A DNA stretch of 64,000 bases from Stenotrophomonas sp. 169 (GCF_014621775.1 NZ_CP061204.1:2624501-2688500); one strand, 5' to 3'; positions 1-10,111 are shown, counted from the stretch's first letter. The notes: generated by a model from the sequence alone, not told the origin. A program made the numbers and translations.

Positions 1-1
1 A

Positions 2-400
2 GGCCGCACCGCGGAATTGCCCACGGCGAAGCCGAGCAAGGTACTACCCGAGCGCGAGGCCGTGGCGGTGCTGCTGCAGGATGGCCAGGGCCGCACGCTG
101 CTGCAGAAGCGCCCGGAAACGGGCATCTGGGCGTCGCTGTGGACCCTGCCGCAGGCGGACACGGGGCTGGCGATGCAGGACTGGTTCGATGCGCACGTGG
201 ACGGCGCGCTGGAAGATGCGCAGGCGTTGCCGCTGCTGCAGCACACCTTCAGTCATTACCGGCTGCAGCTGCAGGTGTTGCGCGCGCGGGTGAGCGGGCT
301 GAAGGTGGACGATCCGATGCTGCGCTGGGTGGCGGCCGAAGACATGCCAGCGCTGGGCCTGCCCGCCCCGATCCGCAAGCTGCTGGAAGCGGTGTTGTGA
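2..400 (+). CDS. mutY: A/G-specific adenine glycosylase MutY, C-terminal part (5' end outside window)
   Basis: This is the last 132 codons of MutY, the base-excision repair glycosylase that removes adenine opposite 8-oxoguanine. Only the C-terminal NUDIX-like domain is present. It is recognised by the run PEREAVAVLLQDGQGRTLLQ near its start, a LWTLPQ stretch and the QHTFSHYRL segment, all typical of the MutY domain that reads 8-oxoG. The catalytic helix-hairpin-helix and the Fe-S cluster cysteines would lie upstream of the window edge. yggX follows after a repeat-filled gap, the same order as in many gammaproteobacteria, which supports the call. Confidence 0.9.
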   Translation, partial: GRTAELPTAKPSKVLPEREAVAVLLQDGQGRTLLQKRPETGIWASLWTLPQADTGLAMQDWFDAHVDGALEDAQALPLLQHTFSHYRLQLQVLRARVSGLKVDDPMLRWVAAEDMPALGLPAPIRKLLEAVL

Positions 401-470
401 TGTGGATCGGTGGTGCTGGACGTGGCGATGTTCGTGATGCGGCTCGGTCGCGGCGAACGTGGCGATGTTC

Positions 471-528
471 GGTAGAGCCGACTTCAGTCGGCTGATGCTA
501 TCCGCAGCCGACTAAAGTCGGCTCTACC
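471..528. repeat. SMAG-type GTAG palindrome, inverted pair
   Basis: Two GTAGAGCCGACT-type palindromes face each other across about 10 bp. The right copy reads as the reverse complement with a T/A change in the loop. Each copy ends in the tetranucleotide GTAG and folds into a small hairpin. The pair lies between mutY and yggX. The family is established in Stenotrophomonas as SMAG repeats. Confidence 0.85.
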
Positions 529-575
529 GGTCGGCTCTTGCGGCCGTCCTTCCCTTTTTTTGAGAGTATCTGCCC

Positions 576-845
576 ATGTCCCGCACTATTTTCTGTCAGT
601 ACCAGCAAGCCGATGCCGAGGGGCTGGACTTCGTTCCCTACCCCGGTGAGTTGGGTCAGCGCATTTTCGCCCATATCGGCAAGCCGGCGTGGAGCGCGTG
701 GCTGGCGCACCAGACGATGCTGATCAATGAAAACCGGCTGTCGCCGCGTGATCCGAAACACCGCGCCTTCCTGGAAGAGGAACTGGTGAAGTACCTGTTC
801 GCGGGCAATGCGGAAAAGCCGCCGGGTTTCGTGCCCGAGGCCTGA
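576..845 (+). CDS. yggX: YggX-type Fe(2+)-trafficking / oxidative-protection protein
   Basis: An 89-residue cytoplasmic protein of the YggX family, linked to iron trafficking and protection of Fe-S clusters from oxidation. Its start [10 protein letters not shown] carries the conserved Cys7. The segments [19 protein letters not shown] and [11 protein letters not shown] are family hallmarks, and the length matches the usual 88-91 residues. It follows mutY, which encodes an Fe-S enzyme, as in E. coli. The SMAG pair upstream could affect transcript ends between the two genes. Confidence 0.93.
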   Translation: MSRTIFCQYQQADAEGLDFVPYPGELGQRIFAHIGKPAWSAWLAHQTMLINENRLSPRDPKHRAFLEEELVKYLFAGNAEKPPGFVPEA

Positions 846-851
846 GTTGGC

Positions 852-1292
852 TCAAGGTTCGCGTTCCTGGGTGGCGGCCTGGCGCAGGTCCTGCTCGGCC
901 ACGCGCAGCGCCTTGATGTCCAATGGGCGGATGCGGGCGATGAAGCACGGCATCTGCGGGCCCGGGCCGGGGCCGCCTACGAGCACCTTGTCGAAGCGGG
1001 CGGCCACCCGCCCGACGCGGCTGGTGAGGCCGATCGCCTGCGCATACGGAAGGTCAGGGCACGGGCCTGACAGCTCCAACAGGTACGCCTCGCCGGGACG
1101 TGTCCACACGGCCAGTGCGCTGTCGCCCAGTTCCTGCCAGCCACTCAGGCTGGAGGTAAACGGCATGTCGTTCTGTGGCGCACCGGCGTGGGCGCGGTAC
1201 AGCTGCACCTTCTGTTCAGTGGTCAACCGGCCACTGGTGGCACAGGCCGCAAGACAGAGGCACAACACAGTGGCGGTGATCAGGCGCTTCAT
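852..1292 (-). CDS. Putative lipoprotein of unknown function (DUF6491-like)
   Basis: A 146-residue protein with a lipoprotein signal peptide: KR near the start, a short hydrophobic stretch, then LAAC with the lipidated Cys at 17. The mature part has segments such as SGWQELGD, LLELSGPCPDLPYAQAIGL and a Cys in the MPCFIARIRPLD stretch. This is reminiscent of the small Xanthomonadaceae lipoproteins grouped as DUF6491. It is convergent with yggX with only 6 bp between stop codons. The function is unknown, and the family call is from memory of the pattern, so it is tentative. Confidence 0.7.
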   Translation of the reverse strand: MKRLITATVLCLCLAACATSGRLTTEQKVQLYRAHAGAPQNDMPFTSSLSGWQELGDSALAVWTRPGEAYLLELSGPCPDLPYAQAIGLTSRVGRVAARFDKVLVGGPGPGPQMPCFIARIRPLDIKALRVAEQDLRQAATQEREP

Positions 1293-1345
1293 GGCGGATA
1301 TCCCGGGGATTCACGGCCGATGATGCAACCGCGACCGTGAACGCG

Positions 1346-1445
1346 GTAGTGACGGCCGCTGGCCGTCAATCCGGGACCGCTGCAGTGGAACGCCAGCGTC
1401 CGTCACTAACCCGGTGCAAGTTTGACGGCCAGCGGCCGTCACTAC
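1346..1445. repeat. GTAG palindrome pair with a degenerate third copy
   Basis: The first copy starts GTAGTGACGGCCGCTGG at 1346 and its inverted partner ends CGGCCGTCACTAC at 1445. A decayed copy (CCAGCGTCCGTCACTAAC) lies around 1391-1410. The arms differ from the AGCCGAC type seen elsewhere, so this is another sequence subtype of the same GTAG-ended family. It fills the gap between the lipoprotein gene and lolD. Confidence 0.75.
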
Positions 1446-1458
1446 CGGGTCGCCGACG

Positions 1459-2164
<706 letters not shown>

Positions 2165-2172
<8 letters not shown>

Positions 2173-3406
2173 AACGCAGCGCCTCCGCGGGCTGGGTGCG
2201 GGCGGCGCGCCACGCCGGATACAGGGTGGCAAGGAAACTCATCGCCAGCGCGACCACCGTGATCACCACGATGTCGGCGGGCTGCATGTCGGTCGGCAGG
2301 CCGGTGATGTAGTAGACGTCTTCCGGCAACAGCTTGACGTTGAACACCGCCTCGATGGCACCCAGGATGCGTTCCAGGTTGAGGGTCAGGGTGATGCCGC
2401 CGATCACGCCGGCCACCGTGCCGATGATGCCGATCAGCGAGCCCTGCACCATGAAGACGCCCATCACCCCGCGCGGGGTCAGCCCCAGCGTGCGCAGAAT
2501 GGCGATGTCGGCCTGTTTGTCGGTCACCAGCATCACCTGCGAGGACACCAGGTTGAAGGCGCCCATCGCGATGATCAGCGACAGCAGGATCCCCATCACC
2601 ACTTTTTCCATCCGCAGCGAGTGGTACAGGTTCGCATTCTGCTGGGTCCAGTCGCTGACCCGATAGCCGCCGCCAAGGCGCTGCGCAAGGTCGACGCCGA
2701 CGTTGAGCGCCTGGTCCATGTCATGCAGCTTCAGCCGCACGCCCGTGGCCCCATCGATGCGCAACACGCGCTCCAGGTCCTTTATGTTGGCGAACGCCAC
2801 GCCCCGATCGATCTCGTTGTAACCGGCTTCGAAGATGCCGCTGACGGTGAAGCGCTTCATCCGCGGAATCGCGCCCATCGGCGTGCCCTGCACTTCGGCC
2901 AGCGTCGCCACCACCTGGTCACCGACGCCAACACCCAGCCAGATCGCCAGCTCCTGGCCGAGGATCATGTTGTAGCTGCCCGGCGTCAGGCTGTCGAAAC
3001 GGCCCTTCTTCATTTTATCGGCGACAACGGAAACCTTGGGCTCCATCGCCGGATCCACGCCCTGCACCAGCGCGCCCTGCACGCGGGGGCCGCTGATCAT
3101 CGCCTGGATCTCGATATACGGCGCGGCACCGGCCACGCGCGGATCTTTGTAGGACAGATCCACCGCGCGCTGCCAGTCGCTCATCGGCTCGCCATCGCGG
3201 GTGATGGTGGTGTGCGCGGACATCTGCAGCAGGCGGTCACGGATTTCCTTCTGGAAGCCGCTCATCACCGCCAGCGTGGTGATCAGCACCGTGACACCCA
3301 GCGCAATGCCGAGGATCGATGCCATCGAAATGAAAGAGATGAAGCCGTTGCGGCGCTTGGCTCGCAGGTAGCGCAGGCCGATGGCCACGGGGATGGGTTT
3401 GAACAT
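2165..3406 (-). CDS. lolC: Lipoprotein-releasing ABC transporter permease LolC/LolE
   Basis: A 413-residue inner-membrane permease of the LolC/E (FtsX-like) family. It shows one N-terminal membrane segment (about residues 25-48), a large periplasmic MacB-like domain, and three C-terminal segments starting near residue 270. The start [20 protein letters not shown] is typical. Only one permease gene sits beside lolD, so the complex may use a homodimer (LolF-like) unless a lolE lies elsewhere. It is transcribed first in the lolC-lolD operon. Confidence 0.92.
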
Positions 3407-3441
3407 GCAGGTGCGCCGGTAGATTCAGCGTATGGTGCCAC

Positions 3442-3879
3442 CTACGGCGGCTTACGGGAAACCTGTCGTGCACGGACGGCTAGACGCAGTTCACGTCGCT
3501 GCCCGCGCGACAGCACGTCCGGCCAGAACAACAGGCTGCCGCCGCTGCCCGGTCCCTGCCAGCGCAGCTGCAGCCACGGCCCGCGTACCTGCAGGGTCGG
3601 CACGTCGAGTTCCACGCCATCCAGCAGCAACGGACGGGGCAGCTCCTGCAGCCACAGCAGACGACGCGGGCAGCGCATCGCGGACCAGATCAGCCCCACG
3701 CCCACCAGCCAGCACAGCAGGATCACCGGTGATTGCGCGCGTGCGGATATCCCGCTGGCAGCGACCAGCCAAGGCGCAGCAAGCGCGACCAGGGCCTCGG
3801 CCACCAGGCGCACGCGCGAAGGTCGCCACTCAAGCCTTGAGGGCGCGGATCCGGTCGAGCATCGGGACGGCGTGTGCAT
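3442..3879 (-). CDS. YgfX-like inner-membrane protein beside sdhE
   Basis: A 145-residue protein with a basic N-terminus ([10 protein letters not shown]) and two closely spaced hydrophobic segments (about residues 26-42 and 50-66), then a soluble part with [10 protein letters not shown]. This layout and its position directly after sdhE match YgfX/CptA-type proteins, described in enterobacteria as inhibiting cell division or acting with SdhE. Sequence similarity within that family is low, so the call rests largely on topology and context. The first codons overlap sdhE by 50 bp, which suggests coupling. A later non-ATG start is possible. Confidence 0.6.
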   Translation of the reverse strand: MHTPSRCSTGSAPSRLEWRPSRVRLVAEALVALAAPWLVAASGISARAQSPVILLCWLVGVGLIWSAMRCPRRLLWLQELPRPLLLDGVELDVPTLQVRGPWLQLRWQGPGSGGSLLFWPDVLSRGQRRELRLAVRARQVSRKPP

Positions 3880-4078
3880 GCGGGCAGGCCTCGTAGCCCA
3901 TGAACCACCGCCACAACTTATCGTCCTCGCAGTCCAGCAGGAACAGGAAAACCTCGCGGTCCGCTGCCGGTGCAGTGGGCCACTCGCGCTCCAGGTAGCG
4001 TTCGAACAGCTGGTCCAGCTCGCGCATGCCGCGGCGGCAGCGCCAGCGCAGCTTCTTCACCAGGGTGGCTTCGTCCAT
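3830..4078 (-). CDS. sdhE: FAD assembly factor SdhE
   Basis: An 82-residue cytoplasmic protein of the SdhE/SDHAF2 family, which promotes covalent FAD attachment to SdhA. The family motif RGMRELD lies at residues 16-22, in the form RGxxE, followed by LDQLFERYL and the acidic [15 protein letters not shown] segment. The start at 4078 ([10 protein letters not shown]) gives the usual length; an ATG seven codons upstream is the alternative. It lies downstream of sdhB on the same strand, so it is probably co-transcribed with its client. Confidence 0.93.
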   Translation of the reverse strand: MDEATLVKKLRWRCRRGMRELDQLFERYLEREWPTAPAADREVFLFLLDCEDDKLWRWFMGYEACPHAHAVPMLDRIRALKA

Positions 4079-4099
4079 CAGGGTTCCCGGATAGCGCAA

Positions 4100-4118
4100 C
4101 GCCGAGCATGGCTCGGCG
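4100..4118. repeat. Short GTAG-family palindrome lacking the GTAG end
   Basis: CGCCGAGCATGGCTCGGCG is a near-perfect palindrome of the same core seen in intact GTAG repeats at 21171 and 55228, but it is followed by CTGC instead of CTAC. It lies between sdhB and sdhE and could act as a weak processing or attenuation hairpin. Confidence 0.5.
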
Positions 4119-4147
4119 CTGCAGGGTGCATCAGTGTGGCAGGCAGA

Positions 4148-4933
4148 TCAGGCGCGACGCGCCATCATCAGCTTCTTGATCTCGGCAATCGCCAACGCCG
4201 GGTTCAAGCCCTTCGGGCAGGTCCGTGCGCAGTTCATGATGGTGTGGCAGCGATACAGCTTGAACGGATCTTCCAGATCGTCCAGGCGGGCACCGGTGTC
4301 TTCATCGCGCGAATCCACGATCCAGCGGTAGGCCTGCAACAGCACGGCCGGCCCCAGGTAACGCTCGCCGTTCCACCAGTAGCTCGGGCAGCTGGTGGAG
4401 CAGCACGCGCACAGGATGCACTCATACAGACCGTCCAGCTTCTTGCGGTCTTCCGGCGACTGCAGGCGCTCGCGGTCCGGCGGTGCCGGCGTCTGCGTGC
4501 GGATCCACGGCTTGATCGACGCGTACTGCGCATAGAAATGCGTCAGGTCCGGCACCAGGTCCTTGACCACGCTCATGTGCGGCAGCGGGTAGATCGGCAC
4601 TTCGGCCTTGCCGCAATCGGCAATGGCGCGGGTGCAGGCCAGCGTATTGGTGCCGTCGATGTTCATCGCGCACGAACCGCAGATGCCCTCGCGGCACGAA
4701 CGACGGAAGGTCAGGGTCGGATCGATCTCGTTCTTGATCTTGATCAGCGCGTCCAGGACCATCGGTCCGCACGCGTCCAGGTCGATCTCGTAGGTATCGG
4801 TACGCGGGTTGCTGTCGTCGTCCGGACTCCAGCGGTAGACCTTGAAGGTACGCACGTTCTTCGCGCCGCCGGTAGCGGGGAAGTGCTTGCCCTTCGTGAT
4901 CTTTGAATTCTTTGGCAGGGAAAACTCGGCCAT
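4148..4933 (-). CDS. sdhB: Succinate dehydrogenase iron-sulfur subunit
   Basis: A 261-residue subunit carrying the three Fe-S clusters that pass electrons from SdhA to quinone. Cysteines 80, 85, 88 and 100 (CREGICGSC and a distal C) form the plant-type 2Fe-2S site. Cys172, 175, 178 and 182 ([11 protein letters not shown]) with later Cys229, 235 and 239 supply the 4Fe-4S and 3Fe-4S sites. Length and motif order are normal. It is the last structural gene of the sdhCDAB operon, and sdhE and the ygfX-like gene follow. Confidence 0.96.
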   Translation of the reverse strand: MAEFSLPKNSKITKGKHFPATGGAKNVRTFKVYRWSPDDDSNPRTDTYEIDLDACGPMVLDALIKIKNEIDPTLTFRRSCREGICGSCAMNIDGTNTLACTRAIADCGKAEVPIYPLPHMSVVKDLVPDLTHFYAQYASIKPWIRTQTPAPPDRERLQSPEDRKKLDGLYECILCACCSTSCPSYWWNGERYLGPAVLLQAYRWIVDSRDEDTGARLDDLEDPFKLYRCHTIMNCARTCPKGLNPALAIAEIKKLMMARRA

Positions 4934-5002
4934 GGCTGCTCTCGTTGGCTCAGGCGGCCCGCGCCCTCAAGGCGCGGATTGCATGGTAGGCGGGGGTCGC
5001 GA

Positions 5003-6793
5003 TCAGTACACGCGCGGCTTCGGCGGCACCACGTCAACCTCATCGGTCAGCGTGTACATGTGCACCGGACGGTAATCGAAGCTGCACTTGCCCTGGTCGT
5101 CGACCTTGACCAGCGTGTGCTTGTGCCAGTTAACGTCGTCGCGATCCGGGAAGTCTTCGTGCGCATGTGCGCCGCGGCTTTCCTTGCGCTGCTCGGCCGA
5201 GTTGATGGTCGCCACGGCATTGAGCAGCAGGTTGTTCAGCTCGTAGGTTTCGATCAGGTCCGAGTTCCAGACCAGCGAACGATCGGTGACCTTGACGTCC
5301 TGGAACGAGTTGAAGATACCTGCCATCTTCTCGCAGCCTTCCTTCAGCGTCTGGCTGGTGCGGAACACGGCCGCATCGGCCTGCATGGTGCGCTGCATGT
5401 TGTCGCGGATCACCGACGTCGGCGTATCGCCCTTTGCATAACGCAGCTTGTCCAGCAGCCCCAATGCCTTGTCGCAGGCATCGGCCGGCAGCGGCTTGTG
5501 CGATGCACCCGGCTTGATCGTTTCGGCACAGCGGTTTGCCACCGCACGGCCGAACACCACCAGATCCAGCAGCGAGTTCGACCCCAGGCGGTTGGCACCG
5601 TGGACCGATACGCAGGCCGCTTCGCCGATCGCATACAGGCCCGGGATGACTGCATCCGGGTTGTCGCCATCGATGCGCACCACTTCACCGTGGAAGTTCG
5701 TCGGAATGCCGCCCATGTTGTAGTGCACGGTCGGGATGACCGGGATCGGCTGCGTGTGCACGTCGACGCCGGCAAAGATGCGCGCGCTTTCGGCGATACC
5801 CGGCAGCTTGTCATCGATCACGCCCGGGCCGAGGTGGGTCAGGTCGAGCAGGATGTGATCCTTGTGCTCGCCGACGCCGCGGCCTTCGCGGATTTCCACG
5901 GTCATCGAACGCGCGACCACGTCGCGCGATGCCAGATCCTTGTAGTGCGGTGCGTAGCGCTCCATGAAGCGCTCGCCGCTGCTGTTGCGCAGGATGCCAC
6001 CTTCGCCGCGCACGCCCTCGGTGATCAGGCAGCCCGCGCCGTAGATGCCGGTCGGGTGGAACTGCACGAATTCCATGTCCTGCATCGCGATGCCGGCACG
6101 CATGGCCAGGCCGCCGCCATCACCGGTGCAGGTGTGGGCGGAGGTCGCGCTGAAGTAGGCACGGCCATAGCCGCCGGTAGCCAGCACCACGCCCTGGGCG
6201 CGGAACAGGTGCAGCGAGCCCTCGGCCATGTCGATGGCCAGCACGCCGCGGCAGGTGCCGTCTTCGTCGAAGATCAGGTCCAGCGCGAAGTACTCGATCA
6301 TGAAGCGTGCATCGTGCTTCAGCGACTGCTGGTACAGGGTGTGCAGCATGGCGTGGCCGGTACGGTCGGCCGCCGCGCAGGTACGCTGCGCCGCCGGGCC
6401 TTCGCCGTACTTGGTGGTCATGCCGCCGAAAGGGCGCTGGTAGATCTTGCCCTCTTCGGTACGGCTGAACGGCACGCCGTAGTGCTCCAGCTCGATGATC
6501 GCCGGGATCGCTTCGCGGCACATGTACTCGATCGCGTCCTGGTCACCCAGCCAATCCGAGCCCTTGATCGTGTCGTAGAAGTGGTAACGCCAGTCGTCCT
6601 CGCCCATGTTGCCGAGCGCGGCGGAGATGCCACCCTGCGCGGCGACGGTGTGCGAACGGGTCGGGAAGACCTTGGTCAGGCACACGGTCTGCAGGCCCTT
6701 GGCAGCCAGCCCGAACGTGGCGCGCAGGCCGGCACCGCCGGCGCCCACCACGACCATGTCGTACTTGTGTTCGGTGATCTTGTAAGCGGACAT
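5003..6793 (-). CDS. sdhA: Succinate dehydrogenase flavoprotein subunit
   Basis: A 596-residue catalytic subunit that oxidises succinate to fumarate. The dinucleotide fold GAGGAG is at residues 17-22. The FAD-linked histidine lies in [10 protein letters not shown] (His48). The active-site region includes [15 protein letters not shown], the [12 protein letters not shown] stretch and the C-terminal FAD segment [17 protein letters not shown]. The length is typical. It sits between sdhD and sdhB in one transcription unit, and its assembly factors SdhE and a DUF1674 protein are encoded at both ends of the locus. Confidence 0.97.
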   Translation of the reverse strand: MSAYKITEHKYDMVVVGAGGAGLRATFGLAAKGLQTVCLTKVFPTRSHTVAAQGGISAALGNMGEDDWRYHFYDTIKGSDWLGDQDAIEYMCREAIPAIIELEHYGVPFSRTEEGKIYQRPFGGMTTKYGEGPAAQRTCAAADRTGHAMLHTLYQQSLKHDARFMIEYFALDLIFDEDGTCRGVLAIDMAEGSLHLFRAQGVVLATGGYGRAYFSATSAHTCTGDGGGLAMRAGIAMQDMEFVQFHPTGIYGAGCLITEGVRGEGGILRNSSGERFMERYAPHYKDLASRDVVARSMTVEIREGRGVGEHKDHILLDLTHLGPGVIDDKLPGIAESARIFAGVDVHTQPIPVIPTVHYNMGGIPTNFHGEVVRIDGDNPDAVIPGLYAIGEAACVSVHGANRLGSNSLLDLVVFGRAVANRCAETIKPGASHKPLPADACDKALGLLDKLRYAKGDTPTSVIRDNMQRTMQADAAVFRTSQTLKEGCEKMAGIFNSFQDVKVTDRSLVWNSDLIETYELNNLLLNAVATINSAEQRKESRGAHAHEDFPDRDDVNWHKHTLVKVDDQGKCSFDYRPVHMYTLTDEVDVVPPKPRVY

Positions 6794-6824
6794 CTAATCT
6801 GGATTCCTGTCTTGGTGCCTGGAC

Positions 6825-7211
6825 TCAGGCAGCGCCGAGGGCAATGCGGACGACAGCGAATATGCTGACGATCGCGCCGAGCACGGCGATGAACTTCACC
6901 AGGGTCTGCAGCGCAAGCGCCACCAGCGAGTTGTGGATGTAGTCTTCCAGCACGATCTGCAGGCCAAGCTGGGCGTGCCAGAACATGGCCACCAGGAAGC
7001 CGACCACCAGCACCGCATTCCACGGCTTGGCGATGGCCGCCGACGCGGTCACGTAATCAGCGCCGACCAGACTCAGCACGAACACCAGGAACCAGATCGA
7101 CAGCGCGACCAGCGCGGTGGCGGTCAGGCGCTGGTGGACGAAGTGTTCGGTACCGGTCTTGGCCGCGCCAAGGCCACGCACGTTCTTCAGCGGGGTGCGG
7201 TAACGGCTCAT
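6825..7211 (-). CDS. sdhD: Succinate dehydrogenase membrane anchor subunit SdhD
   Basis: A 128-residue membrane protein with three hydrophobic segments (about residues 34-50, 64-80 and 100-124). His79 in FWHAQLGLQ matches the SdhD haem-ligand position, and Asp90-Tyr91 (EDYIH) match the quinone-site residues. The start at 7211 (MSRYRTPLKN) overlaps the sdhC stop by 4 bp (ATGA), a strong sign of the true start; longer readings upstream are out of character. It anchors SdhAB to the inner membrane together with SdhC. Confidence 0.92.
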   Translation of the reverse strand: MSRYRTPLKNVRGLGAAKTGTEHFVHQRLTATALVALSIWFLVFVLSLVGADYVTASAAIAKPWNAVLVVGFLVAMFWHAQLGLQIVLEDYIHNSLVALALQTLVKFIAVLGAIVSIFAVVRIALGAA

Positions 7212-7603
7212 GCGGCACCTCCGGAAAGCACGACGTAGGCCCAGATCGCGGCGGTGATGACCAGCGATGCGAACACCGAAAGCCAGCTGCTGCGGACGAA
7301 GGCGGGGATGCTGAAGCCGATCGCGAAGTCCTGCACGATATGGCGCAGGCCATTGCACAGGTGGTAGGCGAAGGCCCAGGTCCAGGCAAACAGGAACAGC
7401 TTGCCGTACCAGGCGCCTGCGTGGTCGGTGAAGCAGGTCCAGGAGGCGGGGCCCATCATCAGGGCGAGCAGTCCGCCGGCAATGATCAAGGCTCCAACAG
7501 ACAGAAAGATGCCGGTCGCTCGATGCAGAATCGAGGTGGCCATCTGGATCTGCCAGCGATACACCTGGAGGTGCGGGGAAAGGGGGCGTTCTCGGGTCGC
7601 CAT
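7208..7603 (-). CDS. sdhC: Succinate dehydrogenase cytochrome b556 subunit SdhC
   Basis: A 131-residue membrane subunit. The N-terminal RPLSPHLQVYRW motif is diagnostic, and SILHRATG supplies Ser24 and Arg28 of the quinone site. The haem-ligand histidine lies in AYHLCNGLRH (His81). Three membrane segments follow one another at about residues 30-50, 67-88 and 103-126. The start MATRERPLSP at 7603 was chosen from these motifs. It is the first gene of sdhCDAB and lies 58 bp downstream of the co-oriented DUF1674 gene. Confidence 0.93.
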   Translation of the reverse strand: MATRERPLSPHLQVYRWQIQMATSILHRATGIFLSVGALIIAGGLLALMMGPASWTCFTDHAGAWYGKLFLFAWTWAFAYHLCNGLRHIVQDFAIGFSIPAFVRSSWLSVFASLVITAAIWAYVVLSGGAA

Positions 7604-7661
7604 TCGCTGGGCTCGTTGTCTCGGCTGGGCGGCACAGCTGCCGCGTTGGCTCAATGCTGGA

Positions 7662-7835
7662 TCAAAAATCGATGCAGCGTCCGTTTTTCTCCCAATCACC
7701 GTACCGCACCGGATCAAGTCCGCCGCGGCCACCGTATTCCTTCTGCTCAGCAGGCATGCTTTCGGGCGCGGGCGCCTTCGGGTCCAGCGGAGCTTCAGAT
7801 TCAGCGTCGGGAGTGGGGGTTGTTTGGCCTATCAT
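7662..7835 (-). CDS. DUF1674 protein, SDHAF4-like succinate dehydrogenase assembly factor
   Basis: A 57-residue protein (from ATG at 7835; an ATG seven codons earlier is possible) with an acidic, proline-rich N-terminal half. The conserved DUF1674 C-terminus contains EYGGRGGLDPVRYGDWEK followed by NGRCIDF. The eukaryotic members, SDHAF4/Sdh8, bind the flavinated flavoprotein subunit and protect it before assembly. Here the gene lies immediately upstream of sdhC on the same strand, so the genomic context agrees with that role. Bacterial function is inference from family and position. Confidence 0.85.
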   Translation of the reverse strand: MIGQTTPTPDAESEAPLDPKAPAPESMPAEQKEYGGRGGLDPVRYGDWEKNGRCIDF

Positions 7836-7874
7836 CAGGATTCTCGCAACGCACAAATTCTAGACCTCACGCAC

Positions 7875-8735
7875 GTGCCTGACAACCTTTCCCCTGATAT
7901 CGATGCATATCGCCCACTGGCAGACCGCCAGTTGCTGGCGATTTCCGGCCCCGACGCGGCGGTGTTCGCGCAGGCGCAATTCTCCAGCGACGTGGTCGCC
8001 CTCGCCGATGGCCACTGGCAGTGGAGCGCGTGGTTGACGGCCAAAGGCCGCACGATCGCGGTGTTTCAGCTCATTCGGATCACTTCCGATGATCTGCTGC
8101 TGATCTTCGCCGACGGCGACGCAGATGAGATTGCGTCGCAGTTGCAGCGTTTTGTGTTCCGTCGGAAAGTGAAAATCGGTCTGCGCGATGATCTTCAGCT
8201 GCAGGCCGCGTTCACTGCCCCGAAAACTGCTTCTGGCGCAGTTCTGGCCGGATCGCTGGCTGGATTCCTAGAATTGGACGTGGGTAGCGGGGACCTGCCG
8301 AGGACGATGCGCATTGCCGCCGACGCGCCCAACCAGGTGGACGCCGGATTCACCGCGACGTGGCGCCAGGCGGACCTTCGCTTCGGTGTACCGCGACTGG
8401 ACGCAAGCCAGCGCGAACAGTGGACACCGCAGCAACTCGGCCTGGATCGACTGAACGGCTACAGCGTCAAGAAGGGCTGCTACCCGGGTCAGGAGATCGT
8501 GGCGCGCACGCATTTCCTTGGCAAGGCGAAGCGCGCGCTGCAGCTGTTGCAGCTTGCGGCCGGCGCCGCCCCCGGTGTGGCCGTGGAACAGAACGGCAGC
8601 ACCTTGGGCACCGTAGCCTGCGTGGCCGGTGAGCTGGCGCTGGCGGTGTTGCCGCTGGAAGCCAGTGACGCCCCGCTGAGCGTAGCCGGCCAGCCCGCGC
8701 AGCGCCTCCCGCTGCTGGAAGGCCTGGCGCGGTAG
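7875..8735 (+). CDS. ygfZ: Folate-binding protein YgfZ
   Basis: A 286-residue member of the YgfZ/GcvT-like family that uses tetrahydrofolate to support Fe-S cluster assembly or repair. The signature KKGCYPGQEIVART, with the conserved Cys, lies in the second half, and ISGPDAAVFAQAQFSSDV near the start is also typical. The reading frame is open far upstream, but the first sensible start is GTG at 7875, which places the family N-terminus correctly and leaves a short gap to the divergent DUF1674 gene. Its position beside the Fe-S enzyme locus sdh fits its role. Confidence 0.9.
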   Translation: MPDNLSPDIDAYRPLADRQLLAISGPDAAVFAQAQFSSDVVALADGHWQWSAWLTAKGRTIAVFQLIRITSDDLLLIFADGDADEIASQLQRFVFRRKVKIGLRDDLQLQAAFTAPKTASGAVLAGSLAGFLELDVGSGDLPRTMRIAADAPNQVDAGFTATWRQADLRFGVPRLDASQREQWTPQQLGLDRLNGYSVKKGCYPGQEIVARTHFLGKAKRALQLLQLAAGAAPGVAVEQNGSTLGTVACVAGELALAVLPLEASDAPLSVAGQPAQRLPLLEGLAR

Positions 8736-8778
8736 AGCCGAAGGTGGCGCCGAGGGGAGCCGACGCCGGTGCCCACTG

Positions 8779-8865
8779 GTAGAGCCGACTTCAGTCGGCT
8801 GCCTTTCACGTGATGGCCGGTGGTCTCGTCCAACCCCACGCGCAGCCGACTAAAGTCGGCTCTAC
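8779..8865. repeat. SMAG-type GTAG palindromes, inverted pair
   Basis: GTAGAGCCGACTTCAGTCGG begins at 8779, and its inverted partner GCAGCCGACTAAAGTCGG starts at 8842 and ends CTCTAC. They are separated by about 38 bp. The pair lies between the convergent ygfZ and ABC-ATPase genes, a common location for these elements, where they may act as bidirectional stop or stability hairpins. Confidence 0.82.
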
Positions 8866-8891
8866 TCGTCAGCCCTACCCGTCGACTGCCT

Positions 8892-9980
8892 TCAGGCGGT
8901 CAGGCGCTCGCCGGTTTCCGGGTCGAAGAAGTGCAGCGCGCCGGGTTGTACCGCCACCTGCAGGGTTTCGCCCACGGCGGGCAGCGAACGCGGTGCGACG
9001 CGCATGGTCAGGGCGTGGTTGCCGCTGACCATGTTGACGAAGATCTCGTTGCCCACCGGCTCGATACCCTCGATGCGGGCGTCGAACGCCCACTCTGCAT
9101 TGCCGTCGGCCGGCTGCAGATGCTCGGGCCGCACGCCGACGGCCACCGGCTTGTCCAGCCAGCGCGGATCGATCGTGGCCTGGCCCAGCGGCGCTTTCCA
9201 TGCCCCGTCGATCACTGCCACGCCCGCCGCGGTCGCCTGCAGCGTGCCGCGCAGGACATTCATCGCCGGACTGCCGAGGAAGCCGGCCACGAACAGGTTC
9301 GCCGGTCGGTCATACAGCGCCATCGGCGTGTCGATCTGCTGGATCACGCCGTCCTTCAGCACCACGATGCGCTGGCCGAGGGTCATCGCCTCGACCTGAT
9401 CGTGGGTGACGTAGATCATCGTGGTCCCCAGCTTGCGGTGCAGCTGCGCGATTTCCGTGCGCACGCTGTGGCGCAGCTTGGCGTCCAGGTTGGACAGCGG
9501 CTCATCGAGCAGGAACACCGCCGGCTCACGCACCAGGGCGCGACCCAGCGCGACGCGCTGGCGCTGGCCGCCGGACATCGCCTTGGGCAGCTTGTCCATC
9601 ATGTCGGTCAAGCCAAGGGTCTGCGCCGCTTCGCTGATGCGCTTGTCGATGGTCGCCTTGTCGTGGCCGCGCAGCTTCAGGCCGAAGGCCAGGTTCTCGG
9701 CGACGGTCATGTGCGGATACAGCGCGTAGCTCTGGAACACCATCGCGATGTCGCGGTCTTTCGGCGCCACGTCGTTGACCACGCGGTCGCCGATGGTCAG
9801 CGTGCCGCCACTGATCTCTTCCAGCCCGGCGATCATCCGCAGCAGGGTCGACTTGCCGCAGCCCGAGGGGCCCACGAGCACCATCAACTCACCGTCAGCC
9901 ACCTCAAAGGTGGCTTCCTTCACCGCGACCTGGCCGTTGTCGTAGACCTTGCGCACACCCTGCAACTGTACTTTTGCCAT
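8892..9980 (-). CDS. Sugar/glycerol-phosphate-type ABC importer ATPase (UgpC/MsmK/MalK family)
   Basis: A 362-residue CUT1-class ABC ATPase. Walker A GPSGCGKST is at residues 37-45, followed by the Q-loop VFQSYALYPHMTV, the signature MSGGQRQR, Walker B FLLDEPLSNLDAKLR, and a C-terminal OB-fold regulatory domain. Such ATPases energise sugar or glycerol-3-phosphate import and are often shared between several permeases. No permease lies nearby, which fits a shared subunit. It is divergent from zwf, with two LacI-type palindromes in the 341-bp gap, so co-regulation with glucose catabolism is likely but unproven. Start at MAKVQLQGVR. Confidence 0.88.
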   Translation of the reverse strand: MAKVQLQGVRKVYDNGQVAVKEATFEVADGELMVLVGPSGCGKSTLLRMIAGLEEISGGTLTIGDRVVNDVAPKDRDIAMVFQSYALYPHMTVAENLAFGLKLRGHDKATIDKRISEAAQTLGLTDMMDKLPKAMSGGQRQRVALGRALVREPAVFLLDEPLSNLDAKLRHSVRTEIAQLHRKLGTTMIYVTHDQVEAMTLGQRIVVLKDGVIQQIDTPMALYDRPANLFVAGFLGSPAMNVLRGTLQATAAGVAVIDGAWKAPLGQATIDPRWLDKPVAVGVRPEHLQPADGNAEWAFDARIEGIEPVGNEIFVNMVSGNHALTMRVAPRSLPAVGETLQVAVQPGALHFFDPETGERLTA

Positions 9981-10111
9981 ATCACTCTTCCAGTCCGCCC
10001 GTTGCCTGGGCATTGCATGTGGACTGCCTTCGGCCCTCCCGATGGCAGTGTTTTTGCCTCAGTGCCGCATGACGGCACCAATGCAATCGAATACAGTTGC
10101 ACATTCTGCCA

